Positions 51,734-60,853 of a stretch of 64,000 nt of DNA are shown piece by piece. A program made the position numbers and the translations under genes. The stretch spans positions 186,001 through 250,000 of the forward strand of contig CAJTFG010000001.1 in the NCBI GenBank assembly GCA_910575705.1. The letters run 5' to 3'. This DNA comes from Erysipelotrichales bacterium (lineage in GTDB: Bacteria > Bacillota_I > Bacilli_A > Erysipelotrichales > Erysipelotrichaceae). The notes below the pieces were generated by a model. It did not search any database and was not told the DNA's origin. It saw nothing but the letters and a program-made list of their open reading frames with translations. How positions within the stretch are numbered: the stretch's first letter is position 1; each line of letters begins with the position of its first letter.

Positions 51734-53693
51734 GCTGATCTTCCTCCTCTTTCAAATATTCATCGATCGTCTTCACAAGCTCTTCTCGAAGCTCATGGAC
51801 GCTCATATGTTCTCTTTGCAAAGCAGCGGCTGTAAAATGTCCGCCGCCCTGCATTCTTTCCATCAGTGACTGCACATTGATGATGCCCTTTGAACGGGCA
51901 GAAATCGCTACGCTGTCATCCGATGTCTTCGCAATGACAAAGCCCGCTTCAATACCTTTGATATTCAGCATGGCATCCGCACTCTGTGACATCAGGGTAC
52001 GAGAAATGACATTGACATCATCGACTGCGGATATGATCATATTCCCTTTATAAACCTTCGCATATTTTAAAATATTCGTCTTTATATAGAAATCCTCAAA
52101 AGATTCTTTCAGCATATTCTCCGCTTCGATCGGATCGACATTCAACTTCTTCAGCTGAGCTGCCGTTTCAAAGGTACGGCTTCCCGTACGTGTTTTAAAG
52201 CGGTTGGTATCTACCAAAATACCAAGATACATCAGTGTAGCCTCTTCCAAAGAGATATCTACCTTGTTTGTCTGATACGGCAATAACTCCGTTACCAGCT
52301 CGCTTACCGAACTGGCGGAAGATTCTATATAGACAAGCAGAGGATTCTCCATAAACGTTTCAGAGCGACGGTGGTGATCGATCACCATGATCTTCTCGGC
52401 ACGATCCAGTGTCAAAGGCGCTCCGCACTGACTCGGGCTGTTATGATCAACCGCGATGACCAAATCATTTTCTCTCAGCATGCGAGACGCTTCATGATCA
52501 TCGATAAATTCATGACGTCCGGCCAGCTTATCGTCATACGCATCCAAAGCGTTGCTCAATTGTTTCTCAATGCCGCCGCTTCGCGATACGATGAAGCCCT
52601 GCTTACCATACGCGCGGCATATGCGATCAACGCACAGCGCAGATCCCATACAGTCAAAATCCATGATCTTATGTCCGACAATAAATACTCGATCCGCATC
52701 TGTGATCGCTTCTTTGATCGCTTGCGCCATCACACGGACACGCACCTTGCTGCGCTTTTCCTGCGCTTCGCTGTTGCCGCCGTAATATTTGACATTCTCA
52801 CCAAAACGCTTGACTGCCACTTGATCACCACCGCGGCTTTGCGCCAGTTCCAAGAGATCGTTTACCATCATATCCATCTGTGCGTAATCATTGGTGCCGC
52901 GGGCAAACGCCATACTTAGGGTAATGGATACATCGATATCATCCGCTGCTTGACGGATTTGGTTTAAAATGACAAAACGATCTTTTACCACCGCGGCAAA
53001 GATCTCTTCATTCATCACGACCAAATAGCGGTCAGAACGTAAACGACGGATGAACATACCATAAGAAGTCGCCCAATGAATAAGCGGCTGCCGCAAATTC
53101 GTATTGATCAATCCCATCTTCGCTTCATCTTCATACTGCTGTATTTCCATGTAATTATCCAGATGCAATAAACCGATGACGATCTGTTCACGCTCATAAG
53201 CATCTTTCATATTATACAATTTCGTAACATCACGCACATATAATACCTGTCCGTTTTCCTTACGGGTGATCTCATAAATATAATCTCCGTCTTTTCCGAT
53301 GATCGTATCCACATCGCCTTGAAACAGCTCATTGATCTCCGCGATCCAAGAAGTGACTTTCTTTCCGCATATATCGATATGACGAAGTTCCATGAAATCA
53401 TTGATCCATGTTGCCGTATGCTGCTCATCATATGTGATGATACCGACCTCACCGAACAACAACGCATCTTTGGCATCCGTCCCCAAAATTCTGGATATGT
53501 CGATATCACGGTTTGCTTTATCGTTTTGATAACGATACATGATCCAGATGATCAGCGCGATATTGAACGTCAAAAAGATCGCCAAAGCGATTGCAATCTG
53601 CGTAAACTCAGCGATATACAAAACAATCAACGCAATGATCTGGGCAAGAAGCAGGACACCTACCTGCAATTTAAAGTTTTCTAATCGTTCCAT
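51711..53693 (-). CDS. gdpP: cyclic-di-AMP phosphodiesterase GdpP
   Basis: 660 residues: two N-terminal membrane helices (about 10-52), a PAS domain (about 65-165), a degenerate GGDEF (about 175-300), then DHH (about 335-490, [16 protein letters not shown] and [11 protein letters not shown]) and DHHA1 (about 575-650, [16 protein letters not shown]). It hydrolyses c-di-AMP, tuning potassium, osmotic and wall homeostasis. ATG 53693 is six bases after GGGGTG and lies inside the preceding gene. The fixed order yybS-gdpP-rplI-dnaB is kept. Confidence 0.95.
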   Translation of the reverse strand: MERLENFKLQVGVLLLAQIIALIVLYIAEFTQIAIALAIFLTFNIALIIWIMYRYQNDKANRDIDISRILGTDAKDALLFGEVGIITYDEQHTATWINDFMELRHIDICGKKVTSWIAEINELFQGDVDTIIGKDGDYIYEITRKENGQVLYVRDVTKLYNMKDAYEREQIVIGLLHLDNYMEIQQYEDEAKMGLINTNLRQPLIHWATSYGMFIRRLRSDRYLVVMNEEIFAAVVKDRFVILNQIRQAADDIDVSITLSMAFARGTNDYAQMDMMVNDLLELAQSRGGDQVAVKRFGENVKYYGGNSEAQEKRSKVRVRVMAQAIKEAITDADRVFIVGHKIMDFDCMGSALCVDRICRAYGKQGFIVSRSGGIEKQLSNALDAYDDKLAGRHEFIDDHEASRMLRENDLVIAVDHNSPSQCGAPLTLDRAEKIMVIDHHRRSETFMENPLLVYIESSASSVSELVTELLPYQTNKVDISLEEATLMYLGILVDTNRFKTRTGSRTFETAAQLKKLNVDPIEAENMLKESFEDFYIKTNILKYAKVYKGNMIISAVDDVNVISRTLMSQSADAMLNIKGIEAGFVIAKTSDDSVAISARSKGIINVQSLMERMQGGGHFTAAALQREHMSVHELREELVKTIDEYLKEEEDQHEGNIDK

Positions 53694-54591
53694 TTGCAAC
53701 ACCCCGTTTCAGTTTCTGACGAAACGCACAGCATATATCGAATATTCCTAAAAAGGAAATACCTATATTGATAAACGGCACAAAGACGAGCACCGCAACC
53801 AGAAAGATACGATTTTTCTTTCCCTGCAAAGCAAACATCGTCATCATCGTCATAGCACCGTAAGCAATGCTGACCATCATCATGATCAGCCATATGACAA
53901 TGATCCATGTCTGAATGCTTTCATTTAATTTTACCATATTTGATATAAAAAATAGAAGCCATATAACGATACAAATATATCCAATGCATTTGGGAGCCTT
54001 AATATCATAGGCGCTCTTCAATGGAAACATGCTGATATGCAGACGTTTCATCAAAACGTGAGCGATCATATGAATACAGATCGTCTGCAATACGCTCAAC
54101 AAAACAGCCGACAGCACCGATATCGCCATCACAAGTTCACCGATGGCAACACCACCGATATGAAACGCATTCAACATATCGGTTAAAAGCTTTACATCTT
54201 CCATCGGATCGTAGCCGAACAGCTGAGCAAATACAATGGTCGTGATGATATAAGAAAACAATGTAATGACACCGGTGATCCATAAAAGCCGGGCATTGGG
54301 CCATTTTTTTCTTACACCCTCACCATAGGCGATCCCGACGATCAGCGATACCGCCAAGTAAAAGATCGTCGTAGGGAGCGACAGCATAAAGCTGATCGCC
54401 AACATACAAAAACTGACGATCAACGCATTGCGCATACCATAGCGTACCGTATAAACGAGGATCGGGAACGTCAGCACCCAGTATAAGGCATATTCCAAGA
54501 TACCGGCTAACTGACGGTTTGCCAAAAGAGCGGCACCCACGAGCGCTACCATCATAGAACCTTCTGTTATGTGATGCGTTCTCTTATTCAT
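53671..54591 (-). CDS. yybS: YybS-like DUF2232 membrane protein
   Basis: 306 residues with about eight membrane segments, the usual neighbour of gdpP. MVALVGAALLANRQLAG near the start and the large central hydrophobic region match the family; function unproven. ATG 54591 is taken for AAAGGAG upstream rather than ATG 54606. It overlaps gdpP by 23 bases. Confidence 0.85.
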   Translation of the reverse strand: MNKRTHHITEGSMMVALVGAALLANRQLAGILEYALYWVLTFPILVYTVRYGMRNALIVSFCMLAISFMLSLPTTIFYLAVSLIVGIAYGEGVRKKWPNARLLWITGVITLFSYIITTIVFAQLFGYDPMEDVKLLTDMLNAFHIGGVAIGELVMAISVLSAVLLSVLQTICIHMIAHVLMKRLHISMFPLKSAYDIKAPKCIGYICIVIWLLFFISNMVKLNESIQTWIIVIWLIMMMVSIAYGAMTMMTMFALQGKKNRIFLVAVLVFVPFINIGISFLGIFDICCAFRQKLKRGVANGTIRKL

Positions 54592-54610
54592 AAAGTCTCC
54601 TTTCAAAGCG

Positions 54611-54642
54611 AAAAACCTCCATCACAGACGACGGAGGCTTCT
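54611..54642 (-). terminator. terminator after rpsR
   Basis: AAGCCTCCGTC...GATGGAGGTTTTT on the minus strand: stem GCCTCC/GGAGGT with further pairs, then T5. It separates the rpsF-ssb-rpsR operon from yybS-gdpP. Confidence 0.8.
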
Positions 54643-54646
54643 TTTA

Positions 54647-54877
54647 TTATTCGCTTACGTAAGGCAATAATGCCATCTGGCGGGCACGCTTGATAGCGGT
54701 TGCCAGCATACGCTGATATTTTGCACGGGTTCCCGTTACACGGCGAGGAATGATCTTCCCGTTTGCGGAAATAAACCGTTTCAACAATTCAACATCTTTA
54801 TAGTCGATCGTCTCAATTTTATTTTTCGTAAAGTAGCAAACTTTCTTGCGTCCCATACGCTGTTTCTTAAAAGCCAT
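54647..54877 (-). CDS. rpsR: 30S ribosomal protein S18
   Basis: 76 residues, full length. Core motif [19 protein letters not shown] and [20 protein letters not shown] are intact. It binds S6 on the platform of the small subunit, and is the last gene of rpsF-ssb-rpsR. Confidence 0.97.
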   Translation of the reverse strand: MAFKKQRMGRKKVCYFTKNKIETIDYKDVELLKRFISANGKIIPRRVTGTRAKYQRMLATAIKRARQMALLPYVSE

Positions 54878-54897
54878 GTCTATTCTCCTTTCTGCTG

Positions 54898-55392
54898 TTA
54901 GAATGGTAAATCATCGCTAGCGATATCCAATGTATCACTGCTAGCGAAATCAGAAGCAAAATCTTCGGCAGGAGCAGCGCTGTCTGCTGCGTATCCGGCA
55001 TTGTTATTGTCATATGCCGGCGGTTCCTGTGAGAATGTATTGGCATTGCGGTTTGCGTTGGCATTACCGCCGCGGTTGCTGTCAAGGAACTGCACTGTTT
55101 CGGCAACGACCTCTGTCACATAAACACGCCTGCCAGATGCATCATCATAACTGCGGGATTGAATCCTTCCCTCAATGCCGATCATCGCACCTTTATTTAA
55201 ATACTGCGTCATAAGTTCGGCGGTCTTGTTCCAGGCAACACAGCTGATAAAATCAGCCTGCTGACCCTGTCCCGCAATGCGCCGACTTACAGCTATCGTG
55301 AAAGAAACAATAGATGTTCCGGACTGCGTTTTTTTCAGAAGCGGATCCCTTGTCAGGCGTCCTACTAAAATAACACGATTCATGTCACTCAT
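54898..55392 (-). CDS. ssb: single-stranded DNA-binding protein
   Basis: 164 residues. OB fold (about 1-105) with [13 protein letters not shown] and [14 protein letters not shown], a flexible Asn/Ala-rich linker, and the acidic tip ending DDLPF that recruits repair and replication proteins. It lies between rpsF and rpsR as usual. Confidence 0.97.
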   Translation of the reverse strand: MSDMNRVILVGRLTRDPLLKKTQSGTSIVSFTIAVSRRIAGQGQQADFISCVAWNKTAELMTQYLNKGAMIGIEGRIQSRSYDDASGRRVYVTEVVAETVQFLDSNRGGNANANRNANTFSQEPPAYDNNNAGYAADSAAPAEDFASDFASSDTLDIASDDLPF

Positions 55393-55402
55393 CCATCCTT
55401 TC

Positions 55403-55696
55403 TTATCTTTCGCCTTCTGTCTTAATGATCAAATAGCGAACGATGCTGTTGTTGATGTTAGCCAAACGATCGAATTCAGCAATTCCTTCGTTGTTGGCAG
55501 TTACATTGATAACAACGTAATACCCTTTTGTCATGTGATTGATCTCATACGCGAATTCTTTTACACCCCACTCGTCCACCTTATCGATGGTTCCTTCATG
55601 GTCCGTGATGATCTTGTGAAGACCATCCATGACCTGCTGGCGTGCAGCATCCTCCAAGGATGCATTCACGATGTACATGATCTCGTATTTCTTCAT
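55403..55696 (-). CDS. rpsF: 30S ribosomal protein S6
   Basis: 97 residues. The start KKYEIMYIVNASLEDAARQ and the core GVKEFAYEINHMTKGYYVVI are typical. It forms a heterodimer with S18. First gene of its operon; AAGGAGG precedes ATG 55696. Confidence 0.97.
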   Translation of the reverse strand: MKKYEIMYIVNASLEDAARQQVMDGLHKIITDHEGTIDKVDEWGVKEFAYEINHMTKGYYVVINVTANNEGIAEFDRLANINNSIVRYLIIKTEGER

Positions 55697-55769
55697 TTGT
55701 ACACCTCCTTATGGTCTGCGGCCTCTATCTTTGTAGAAGCAAGGAGTAGAAGTATCTACTCGTTCTGGT
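55697..55769 (-). promoter_or_regulatory. rpsF leader, candidate S6:S18-binding RNA
   Basis: The roughly 65-base leader folds into GAGTAGA-TACT-TCTACTC and a second stem in which CTCCTT pairs with AAGGAG, the ribosome-binding site. A CCG (GGCCGCAGACC) lies unpaired near the top, the feature recognised by the S6-S18 dimer in known rpsF leaders. The overall match is by eye only. Confidence 0.45.
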
Positions 55770-55798
55770 ATTATACCATTTCACAGCTTTTCTGTAAA
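55770..55798 (-). promoter_or_regulatory. promoter of rpsF-ssb-rpsR
   Basis: TTTACA (55798-55793), 17 bases, TATAAT (55775-55770). Confidence 0.85.
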
Positions 55799-55917
55799 CA
55801 CCATTCTCCATATTTGCAATCCTTACCAAAAATGACCGAACAAAAGAGACGATATATCAAAAAATTTTTAGGAAATCCAACAATTTCTGTGTAAGAGATT
55901 ATCGAGGAGGTAACTTT

Positions 55918-55965
55918 ATGAGACCTGAAAGGCGCTCAGAAAGGAAGGCAATATGGAGTACTTGA
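55918..55965 (+). CDS. 15-residue leader peptide overlapping the small hydrophobic peptide gene
   Basis: ATG 55918 follows a strong GAGGAGG. The frame reads MRPERRSERKAIWST and stops at 55963-55965, 10 bases inside the next small gene. Such an overlapping leader could couple or delay translation of the toxin. Whether it is translated is unknown. Confidence 0.4.
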   Translation: MRPERRSERKAIWST

Positions 55966-56015
55966 TCATACTCTATCTGATCCTTGTGATTACCGCCGCT
56001 TTATTAAGGCGGTAA
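55953..56015 (+). CDS. 20-residue hydrophobic peptide, candidate Fst-like type I toxin
   Basis: ATG 55953 is preceded by AAAGGAAGG. The peptide is MEYLIILYLILVITAALLRR: a single membrane-spanning stretch ending in two Arg, the general build of Fst/PepA1-type toxins, though the residues do not match any family I can name. The 3' end of the frame lies in a perfect 9-base stem (ATTACCGCC 55989-55997 / GGCGGTAAT 56008-56016). Downstream are the direct repeat TTCGGTCAGA and a bidirectional terminator shared with a convergent RNA. Such peptides depolarise the membrane when the antisense RNA is lost. Confidence 0.55.
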   Translation: MEYLIILYLILVITAALLRR

Positions 56016-56081
56016 TATAACCGATCTATGTGAGCCCGACCGTCTTACTCTTGAGCCTTTCGGTCAGAGCCTCCCAAATTT

Positions 56082-56111
56082 AAAAGGAACCAGCGGGAAC
56101 TGGTTCCTTTT
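56082..56111. terminator. bidirectional terminator shared by the peptide mRNA and the antisense RNA
   Basis: AAAAGGAACCAG-CGGGAA-CTGGTTCCTTTT perfect 12-base stem with A-run and T-run flanks on both strands. Confidence 0.85.
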
Positions 56112-56138
56112 CAGATGTCTCCACCTGTTCGGTCAGAT
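56082..56138 (-). ncRNA. candidate antisense antitoxin RNA (RNAII-like)
   Basis: The promoter at 56145-56172 should start an RNA of roughly 57 bases near 56138 that begins TCTGACCGAACAGG and ends at the shared terminator. Its first ten bases complement the repeat TTCGGTCAGA present in the peptide mRNA (56059-56068), because the second repeat copy (56129-56138) is read in the opposite direction. This is the pairing principle of par/Fst loci. The transcription start is inferred, not measured. Confidence 0.55.
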
Positions 56139-56144
56139 ACTTAT

Positions 56145-56172
56145 ATTATAACCGAACAATCTTTTTTTACAA
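56145..56172 (-). promoter_or_regulatory. promoter of the candidate antisense RNA
   Basis: TTGTAA (56172-56167), 16 bases, TATAAT (56150-56145). It sits in the gap before ispD's stop, where no leftward gene needs a promoter. Confidence 0.7.
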
Positions 56173-56188
56173 GTACGTAAATCGAATC

Positions 56189-56848
56189 CTATCCTTTACT
56201 ATATACATCTTCCATCGTCGTAACCTTTTTATTTTCATAGCTTCCCAATACGACGGTTACCTTCGCATCGCCGCAAAGCTCCACGACCTGTGCATCATCG
56301 GTCGCCATAAGGTGACAGCGCATCGCTTTTCGATAAGAGCGCAAGATCAGATCGGTCGCAAATGCCTGCGGTGTCTGCGCCAAATATAAAGAATCCCGAT
56401 TCAATGTCTGAACGACTTCCGATCCTTCCACTTGTTTTACCGTATCTTTCACCGGCACCATCAACAAACAGGCCGGATGCTCTTTCAGTTCTTTCAACAG
56501 ACGATTCAGACAATCCATCGGAAGCCACGGACGCGCTCCGTCATGGATCAGCACATATTCTTCCTTTACTGCCTGCAATCCGTTAAATACAGATTCCTGC
56601 CGCGTTTTTCCTCCTTTGACATACATCACCTTCCCACAGGAAAACAATTCGGTATACGCATGCATATCCGTATCATTCGCGGTAATGATGATCTGTTTAC
56701 ACCGGGGATCATGCAGAAAGATATCCACTGTAGTTTCCAAGATCGTCCGGCCATCCGCCAGCCGATACAGCATTTTATTATAGCCGAGCCCCATTCTTGA
56801 TCCCATTCCTGCCGCAACGACAAGTGCCGTATATTCCATAAGTTCCAT
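56189..56848 (-). CDS. ispD: 2-C-methyl-D-erythritol 4-phosphate cytidylyltransferase
   Basis: 219 residues. It makes CDP-methylerythritol in the non-mevalonate isoprenoid pathway. Nucleotide-binding VVAAGMGSRMG (with Arg), the K of GYNKML, GGKTRQESVFNGL and HDGARPWL are all present, and TDDAQVVE lies near the C-terminus. ATG 56848 and ATG 56839 are both possible starts; MEYTALVVAAG from 56839 matches the usual family opening. Confidence 0.93.
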   Translation of the reverse strand: MELMEYTALVVAAGMGSRMGLGYNKMLYRLADGRTILETTVDIFLHDPRCKQIIITANDTDMHAYTELFSCGKVMYVKGGKTRQESVFNGLQAVKEEYVLIHDGARPWLPMDCLNRLLKELKEHPACLLMVPVKDTVKQVEGSEVVQTLNRDSLYLAQTPQAFATDLILRSYRKAMRCHLMATDDAQVVELCGDAKVTVVLGSYENKKVTTMEDVYSKG

Positions 56849-56909
56849 CCATCCTTTTTTAATATTTTATCATAGATCGGATAAATGCGGATAAAAAGTT
56901 GTTCGCTTT

Positions 56910-56933
56910 AAAAAAGATGCCTTATCGGCATCC
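56910..56933 (-). terminator. terminator of the Clp-like gene
   Basis: GATGCC-TTATC-GGCATC stem followed by T6 on the minus strand, just beyond the stop codon. Confidence 0.85.
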
Positions 56934-56938
56934 GGTTC

Positions 56939-58867
56939 CTATGCGGCAATATTCCCCGTACGAAGCTGACGATACGCTTCTCGTATATCGCCGGTTTTCT
57001 CTAAAACTTCATCGATCTCACTTTCCGCCATCTCGCTGTTCCAGCTGTTCATCTGCCGCAACAATATCTTTTTCTTGATCGAAAGCTGCAGATCATCAAA
57101 CACCATAACTTCATCAAAGATCTTCATAAACGCTTCTCCCAGCATTTTTTCAGCCTGCCGCAGCCAGCTGCAGCCTTCTTGAAAACGCAAGGAGCCGCCC
57201 ATCTTAAAATCGCCGCTCATGATGATGATACTGTGACGAAGATCCGTTTCTTTATCGTCATACTCTATCGTTCCTTTATCAATGCCGTTTTTTAAAAACA
57301 AAAGCTGCGCCATGGAAGCGGACTGCAGATTCGTAACAGACAATGTACAGTAGGGATTTCTCCGTATTTTCGAAAGGATGCTGCGAATGTGCAGATCAAA
57401 CGTCGACATATCTAGTTCCAGCACGCTTTCCTCATTGAAATATGCCTTATTAAATTCCCGAATACACGTTGTCTTGCCGTTTCCCGAATTGCCTAAAAAC
57501 AGCCATACACCAAGCGGACGATTCATGACTACCCCTCGTTCGATCCATGCCAGCTGCCGCATGATCTTTTCAATGACACCTTTTTGTCCTAACAGATGAG
57601 AGGAAAGACAGCTTTTCACTTTCTCCAAGCGATTCTCGGATTGCAGAGGAATATCGGTCATCAGTTCAATCACACGTTTGATTAATATATCGTCCACCGC
57701 TTCCCGATGTTCTCTTTTCGCTGCTACGCAAGCCAGATCCAATACATCGATCGCCTTATCCGGGAACTTTCTTTGCGGCATGAAATAAGCGCTGTAATCC
57801 ACGATCTTCGCAATGCTTTCGGGTTGTATATGCACATGGTGATAGCTTTCATATTCCGCTCTTTTGGCCTCCAACATCGCAATCGTGCGATCCCGGTCCG
57901 GTTCTTTGATCATAATGACTTGAAACCTTCGTTCCAAAGCGCGATCCTGTTCCATATATTTCTCATACTCCTCTACCGTGGTCGCTCCGATACAGCGTAT
58001 GACACCCCTTGCCAAATACGGCTTCAATACGCTGGACACATCGATGGAGCCTTCTGATTTCCCGGCTCCGATCATCTGATGGATCTCATCCACAAACAAA
58101 ATGACATTCGGATACTTTTGTAAAAGATTGATAAGATTCTGCAGTTTTTCCTCAAAATCTCCGCGGTACTTTGTTCCCGCTACCAGCGTATTCAAATGCA
58201 GTTCATAGATCACCGCATCTTCCAGATCCTTAGGCACCTGTTTTTCTTCCATCATAGATGCCAGCTTTTCTACCAATGCCGTCTTCCCCACGCCCGGTTC
58301 TCCGATCAGCAGCGGATTGGCCTTGTCTTTTCTGGATAATACGGAGATCATAAGATCAAGCTCATGCTCTCTTCCGACAATATCGCGGTTATTTTGTGCT
58401 TTATTTAAATTCCGCAGTTCCTTCACATCATCCAGTTCGCAAAAAGAACCGTGATCCAGCTCTCGCAGGATCTCCGCCGTATTGATATCATAACGGCGCA
58501 GTATTTCGATAGCGACACAGCTAGGCGTCTGCAGCAAAGCGATGCTCAGCGCATCCGCATCGACCAGTTTCTGTTTTCTCTGTTTCGCAAAAAGGATGCT
58601 TCGCTGAACGATACCTTCCACGACTTGTGTGATCTGAATATTTTCTACCTCTTTATCCTGCAAGCCGAATAAGATCATCAGATCCTCTTTCAGCTGAAAA
58701 TAAAATACGCACTGCTTCGCCAAAAGTTTGGAAAATGCCGTCGTTGTATCTTGTATGATCGCCAGCAGTAAATGCTCGCTGCCGATATAATTATTTCCCA
58801 TTTCTTTTGCCTGCAGCTGGGCATCCTTCATGATATCCGCCGCCTGTTTATCGAAATGTAAATTCAT
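56939..58867 (-). CDS. divergent Clp/Hsp100 AAA+ ATPase
   Basis: 642 residues. Clp N-domain (about 1-130), then a complete first AAA+ module (about 165-400): Walker A LLIGEPGVGKTALVEKL, Walker B VILFVDEIHQMIGAG, arginine finger near RALERRFQ. The second module (about 430-640) keeps a Walker A (LFLGNSGNGKTTC) but no clear Walker B, is short, and shows no ClpP-docking loop. ClpC is about 810 residues, so this is a reduced relative lacking the coiled middle domain. Probably a disaggregase or remodeller that works without ClpP. ATG 58867 is used because the Clp N-domain starts there. Confidence 0.8.
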   Translation of the reverse strand: MNLHFDKQAADIMKDAQLQAKEMGNNYIGSEHLLLAIIQDTTTAFSKLLAKQCVFYFQLKEDLMILFGLQDKEVENIQITQVVEGIVQRSILFAKQRKQKLVDADALSIALLQTPSCVAIEILRRYDINTAEILRELDHGSFCELDDVKELRNLNKAQNNRDIVGREHELDLMISVLSRKDKANPLLIGEPGVGKTALVEKLASMMEEKQVPKDLEDAVIYELHLNTLVAGTKYRGDFEEKLQNLINLLQKYPNVILFVDEIHQMIGAGKSEGSIDVSSVLKPYLARGVIRCIGATTVEEYEKYMEQDRALERRFQVIMIKEPDRDRTIAMLEAKRAEYESYHHVHIQPESIAKIVDYSAYFMPQRKFPDKAIDVLDLACVAAKREHREAVDDILIKRVIELMTDIPLQSENRLEKVKSCLSSHLLGQKGVIEKIMRQLAWIERGVVMNRPLGVWLFLGNSGNGKTTCIREFNKAYFNEESVLELDMSTFDLHIRSILSKIRRNPYCTLSVTNLQSASMAQLLFLKNGIDKGTIEYDDKETDLRHSIIIMSGDFKMGGSLRFQEGCSWLRQAEKMLGEAFMKIFDEVMVFDDLQLSIKKKILLRQMNSWNSEMAESEIDEVLEKTGDIREAYRQLRTGNIAA

Positions 58868-58999
58868 TTCATCACCATCCTGTTCTATAGCATATGATAA
58901 AGCGCTTCTGCTTTTGTTAGTATAGCCAGAATATTTCAATATATTTCCTTTTCCATCAAAAGATATACGCAGCTTACAAAAAAGAAGCTCTTTCCTTTA

Positions 59000-59029
59000 T
59001 TGATATCCGAAAGGACACTGCGTTATAAT
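59000..59029 (+). promoter_or_regulatory. promoter of the response regulator-kinase operon
   Basis: TTGATA (59000-59005), 18 bases, TATAAT (59024-59029), 20 bases before the start codon. Confidence 0.75.
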
Positions 59030-59048
59030 ACTACAAAGAGGTGATCTC

Positions 59049-59726
59049 ATGTACCGTATCATGATAATCGAAGACAATGATAAAATCCGTCAGGAGCTCT
59101 GCGACTTTATCGCGAAAAACGGCTATGAAACGATTCCCTGCAGTGATTTCGAACATATTTTATCCTGCATCGATCAGGAAAAGCCAGACTTGTTGCTACT
59201 GGATCTGAACCTTCCGATCGTAGACGGACACTACATATGCAGAGAAGTAAGAAAGACGAATACAGCGCTGCCGATCATCATCGTTACCAGCCGTGATTCA
59301 GAAATCGACGAACTCATATCTATGAACTTAGGCGCGGATGATTTCATTACCAAACCTTACAACTTACAGATCCTGCTCGCCAGAATCGAGCGCATCATCA
59401 AGCGCACGTATGAAAACTCTTCCTCGCATACGCTTTCTATCAATCACATCACATTGGATATTTCCAAAAGCGCCCTTACCTATCAGGATAAGACCATCGA
59501 TCTCACCAAAAACGAACTGCGCATCATGCATTGCCTGTTCCTGCATAAAAACACCATTGTCTCTCGAAGCGAATTGATGCAGCATATGTGGGACTGTGAA
59601 CTGTTCGTCGATGACAACACGCTGACCGTCAATATCAACCGACTGCGAAAAAAACTGGAGTATATCCGTCTGGATGATCTCATTCAAACAAAGCGCGGAT
59701 TAGGGTATATCATCTATGAGTCTTAA
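59049..59726 (+). CDS. OmpR-family response regulator, BceR-like
   Basis: 225 residues. Receiver domain with phosphoacceptor Asp52 (LLLLDLNLP), the acidic pair near 8-9 and Lys in FITKPYN; winged-helix DNA-binding domain from about 130, ending DDLIQTKRGLGYIIYES. Regulates the downstream transporter in response to peptide antibiotics in BceRSAB systems. GAGGTGA precedes ATG 59049. It overlaps the kinase gene by 11 bases. Confidence 0.92.
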   Translation: MYRIMIIEDNDKIRQELCDFIAKNGYETIPCSDFEHILSCIDQEKPDLLLLDLNLPIVDGHYICREVRKTNTALPIIIVTSRDSEIDELISMNLGADDFITKPYNLQILLARIERIIKRTYENSSSHTLSINHITLDISKSALTYQDKTIDLTKNELRIMHCLFLHKNTIVSRSELMQHMWDCELFVDDNTLTVNINRLRKKLEYIRLDDLIQTKRGLGYIIYES

Positions 59727-60723
59727 AAACTATATACGAGATAAGCTGTATTTGATCATCAGCTCCATCATTACCGCCATCATAATCACTTTCTTTCTTT
59801 TCGCCGTCAAAACAAACCGCGCCGCTATCCTTATGGTCAACGCCTTGTTTTGGATCCTTATCATCAGTATCCTGATCAAGGAATATACACGAAGAAAAGA
59901 ATACTACGTAGATCTGGAATCCACCATGGAAGCACTGGATCAGAAATATTTGATCACCGAACTTTTAAAAGAACCGGAATTCCTCGATGGCAAACTGCTG
60001 TTTCAAACGCTGCGCGATGTCGATAAATCCATGTGTGATCATGTAAATCTCTATAAAAACAAACAGCTGGATTACAAAGAATACATCGAAATGTGGGTGC
60101 ATGAAATCAAAACGCCGCTGGCAGCCAGCAAACTGATCATATCCAATAATAAAAACGAAGTAACGGCAAGCATCGACGAAGAGCTCGAAAAATTGGACGA
60201 CCTTGTAGAACAAGCGCTGTATTACGCCCGCAGCGCCGCTTTAGAAAAAGATTATCTCATCAGAGAAACCAACTTGGCCCCGCTCATCAACAAGGTAATA
60301 CGCAAACATGCCAAATCTTTTATCTATAAAAATATACGGGCAGATCTGCACGATATCGATACCATCGTCTATACCGATATCAAATGGATGGAATTCATAC
60401 TGAATCAGATCATCGCAAATTCACTAAAATACATCCGCCACGATCACGGCACGATACATATATACACATGCCAACAAAAAAACAGCGTACAGCTGTACAT
60501 ACAGGATAACGGCATCGGTATCCGCAGCAATGAACTTCCGCGCATCTTCGATAAGGGATTTACGGGAAGCAATGGGCGAACGAATGAAAAAGCGACCGGA
60601 ATGGGACTTTATCTATGTAAGACCCTCTGTGAAAAACTGCATTTGGATATACAGGCAGAATCTCACGACGGAACGACGATCATCATTACGTTTCTGATAA
60701 ACAAACAGCTGCTGTTTCAATAA
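59716..60723 (+). CDS. intramembrane-sensing histidine kinase, BceS-like
   Basis: 335 residues. Two membrane helices (about 10-32 and 37-55) joined by only a few residues, so it has no extracellular sensor; such kinases read the state of their ABC transporter. H box EMWVHEIKTPLAASK (His about 130), N box NQIIANSLKYI, G boxes DNGIGIRSNELPRIF and GMGLYLCKTL are intact. It is followed by a terminator that separates it from the transporter genes. Confidence 0.93.
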   Translation: MSLKNYIRDKLYLIISSIITAIIITFFLFAVKTNRAAILMVNALFWILIISILIKEYTRRKEYYVDLESTMEALDQKYLITELLKEPEFLDGKLLFQTLRDVDKSMCDHVNLYKNKQLDYKEYIEMWVHEIKTPLAASKLIISNNKNEVTASIDEELEKLDDLVEQALYYARSAALEKDYLIRETNLAPLINKVIRKHAKSFIYKNIRADLHDIDTIVYTDIKWMEFILNQIIANSLKYIRHDHGTIHIYTCQQKNSVQLYIQDNGIGIRSNELPRIFDKGFTGSNGRTNEKATGMGLYLCKTLCEKLHLDIQAESHDGTTIIITFLINKQLLFQ

Positions 60724-60727
60724 TGAC

Positions 60728-60759
60728 AAAAGGAACACCCACAAGGTGCTTCCTTTTTA
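60728..60759 (+). terminator. terminator after the kinase gene
   Basis: AAAAGGAACACC / GGTGCTTCCTTTT stem (one mismatch) followed by T-rich sequence. Confidence 0.8.
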
Positions 60760-60764
60760 AAACA

Positions 60765-60828
60765 TTACAAAAGTGTAAGAATGCTGTAATGTGATCCTAT
60801 GGATGTCCGCAGACGATCATCGTACAAT
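60765..60828 (+). promoter_or_regulatory. BceR-type operator and promoter of the transporter operon
   Basis: TTACA-AAAG-TGTAA (60765-60778) is a perfect interrupted palindrome like the binding sites of BceR-family regulators, with a further TGTAAT half-site at 60785. A TACAAT -10 (60823-60828) has only a weak TGGATG -35 at 17 bases, as expected for an activated promoter. Confidence 0.6.
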
Positions 60829-60853
60829 AAAAACGTACAAGGGAGGCAGACAT

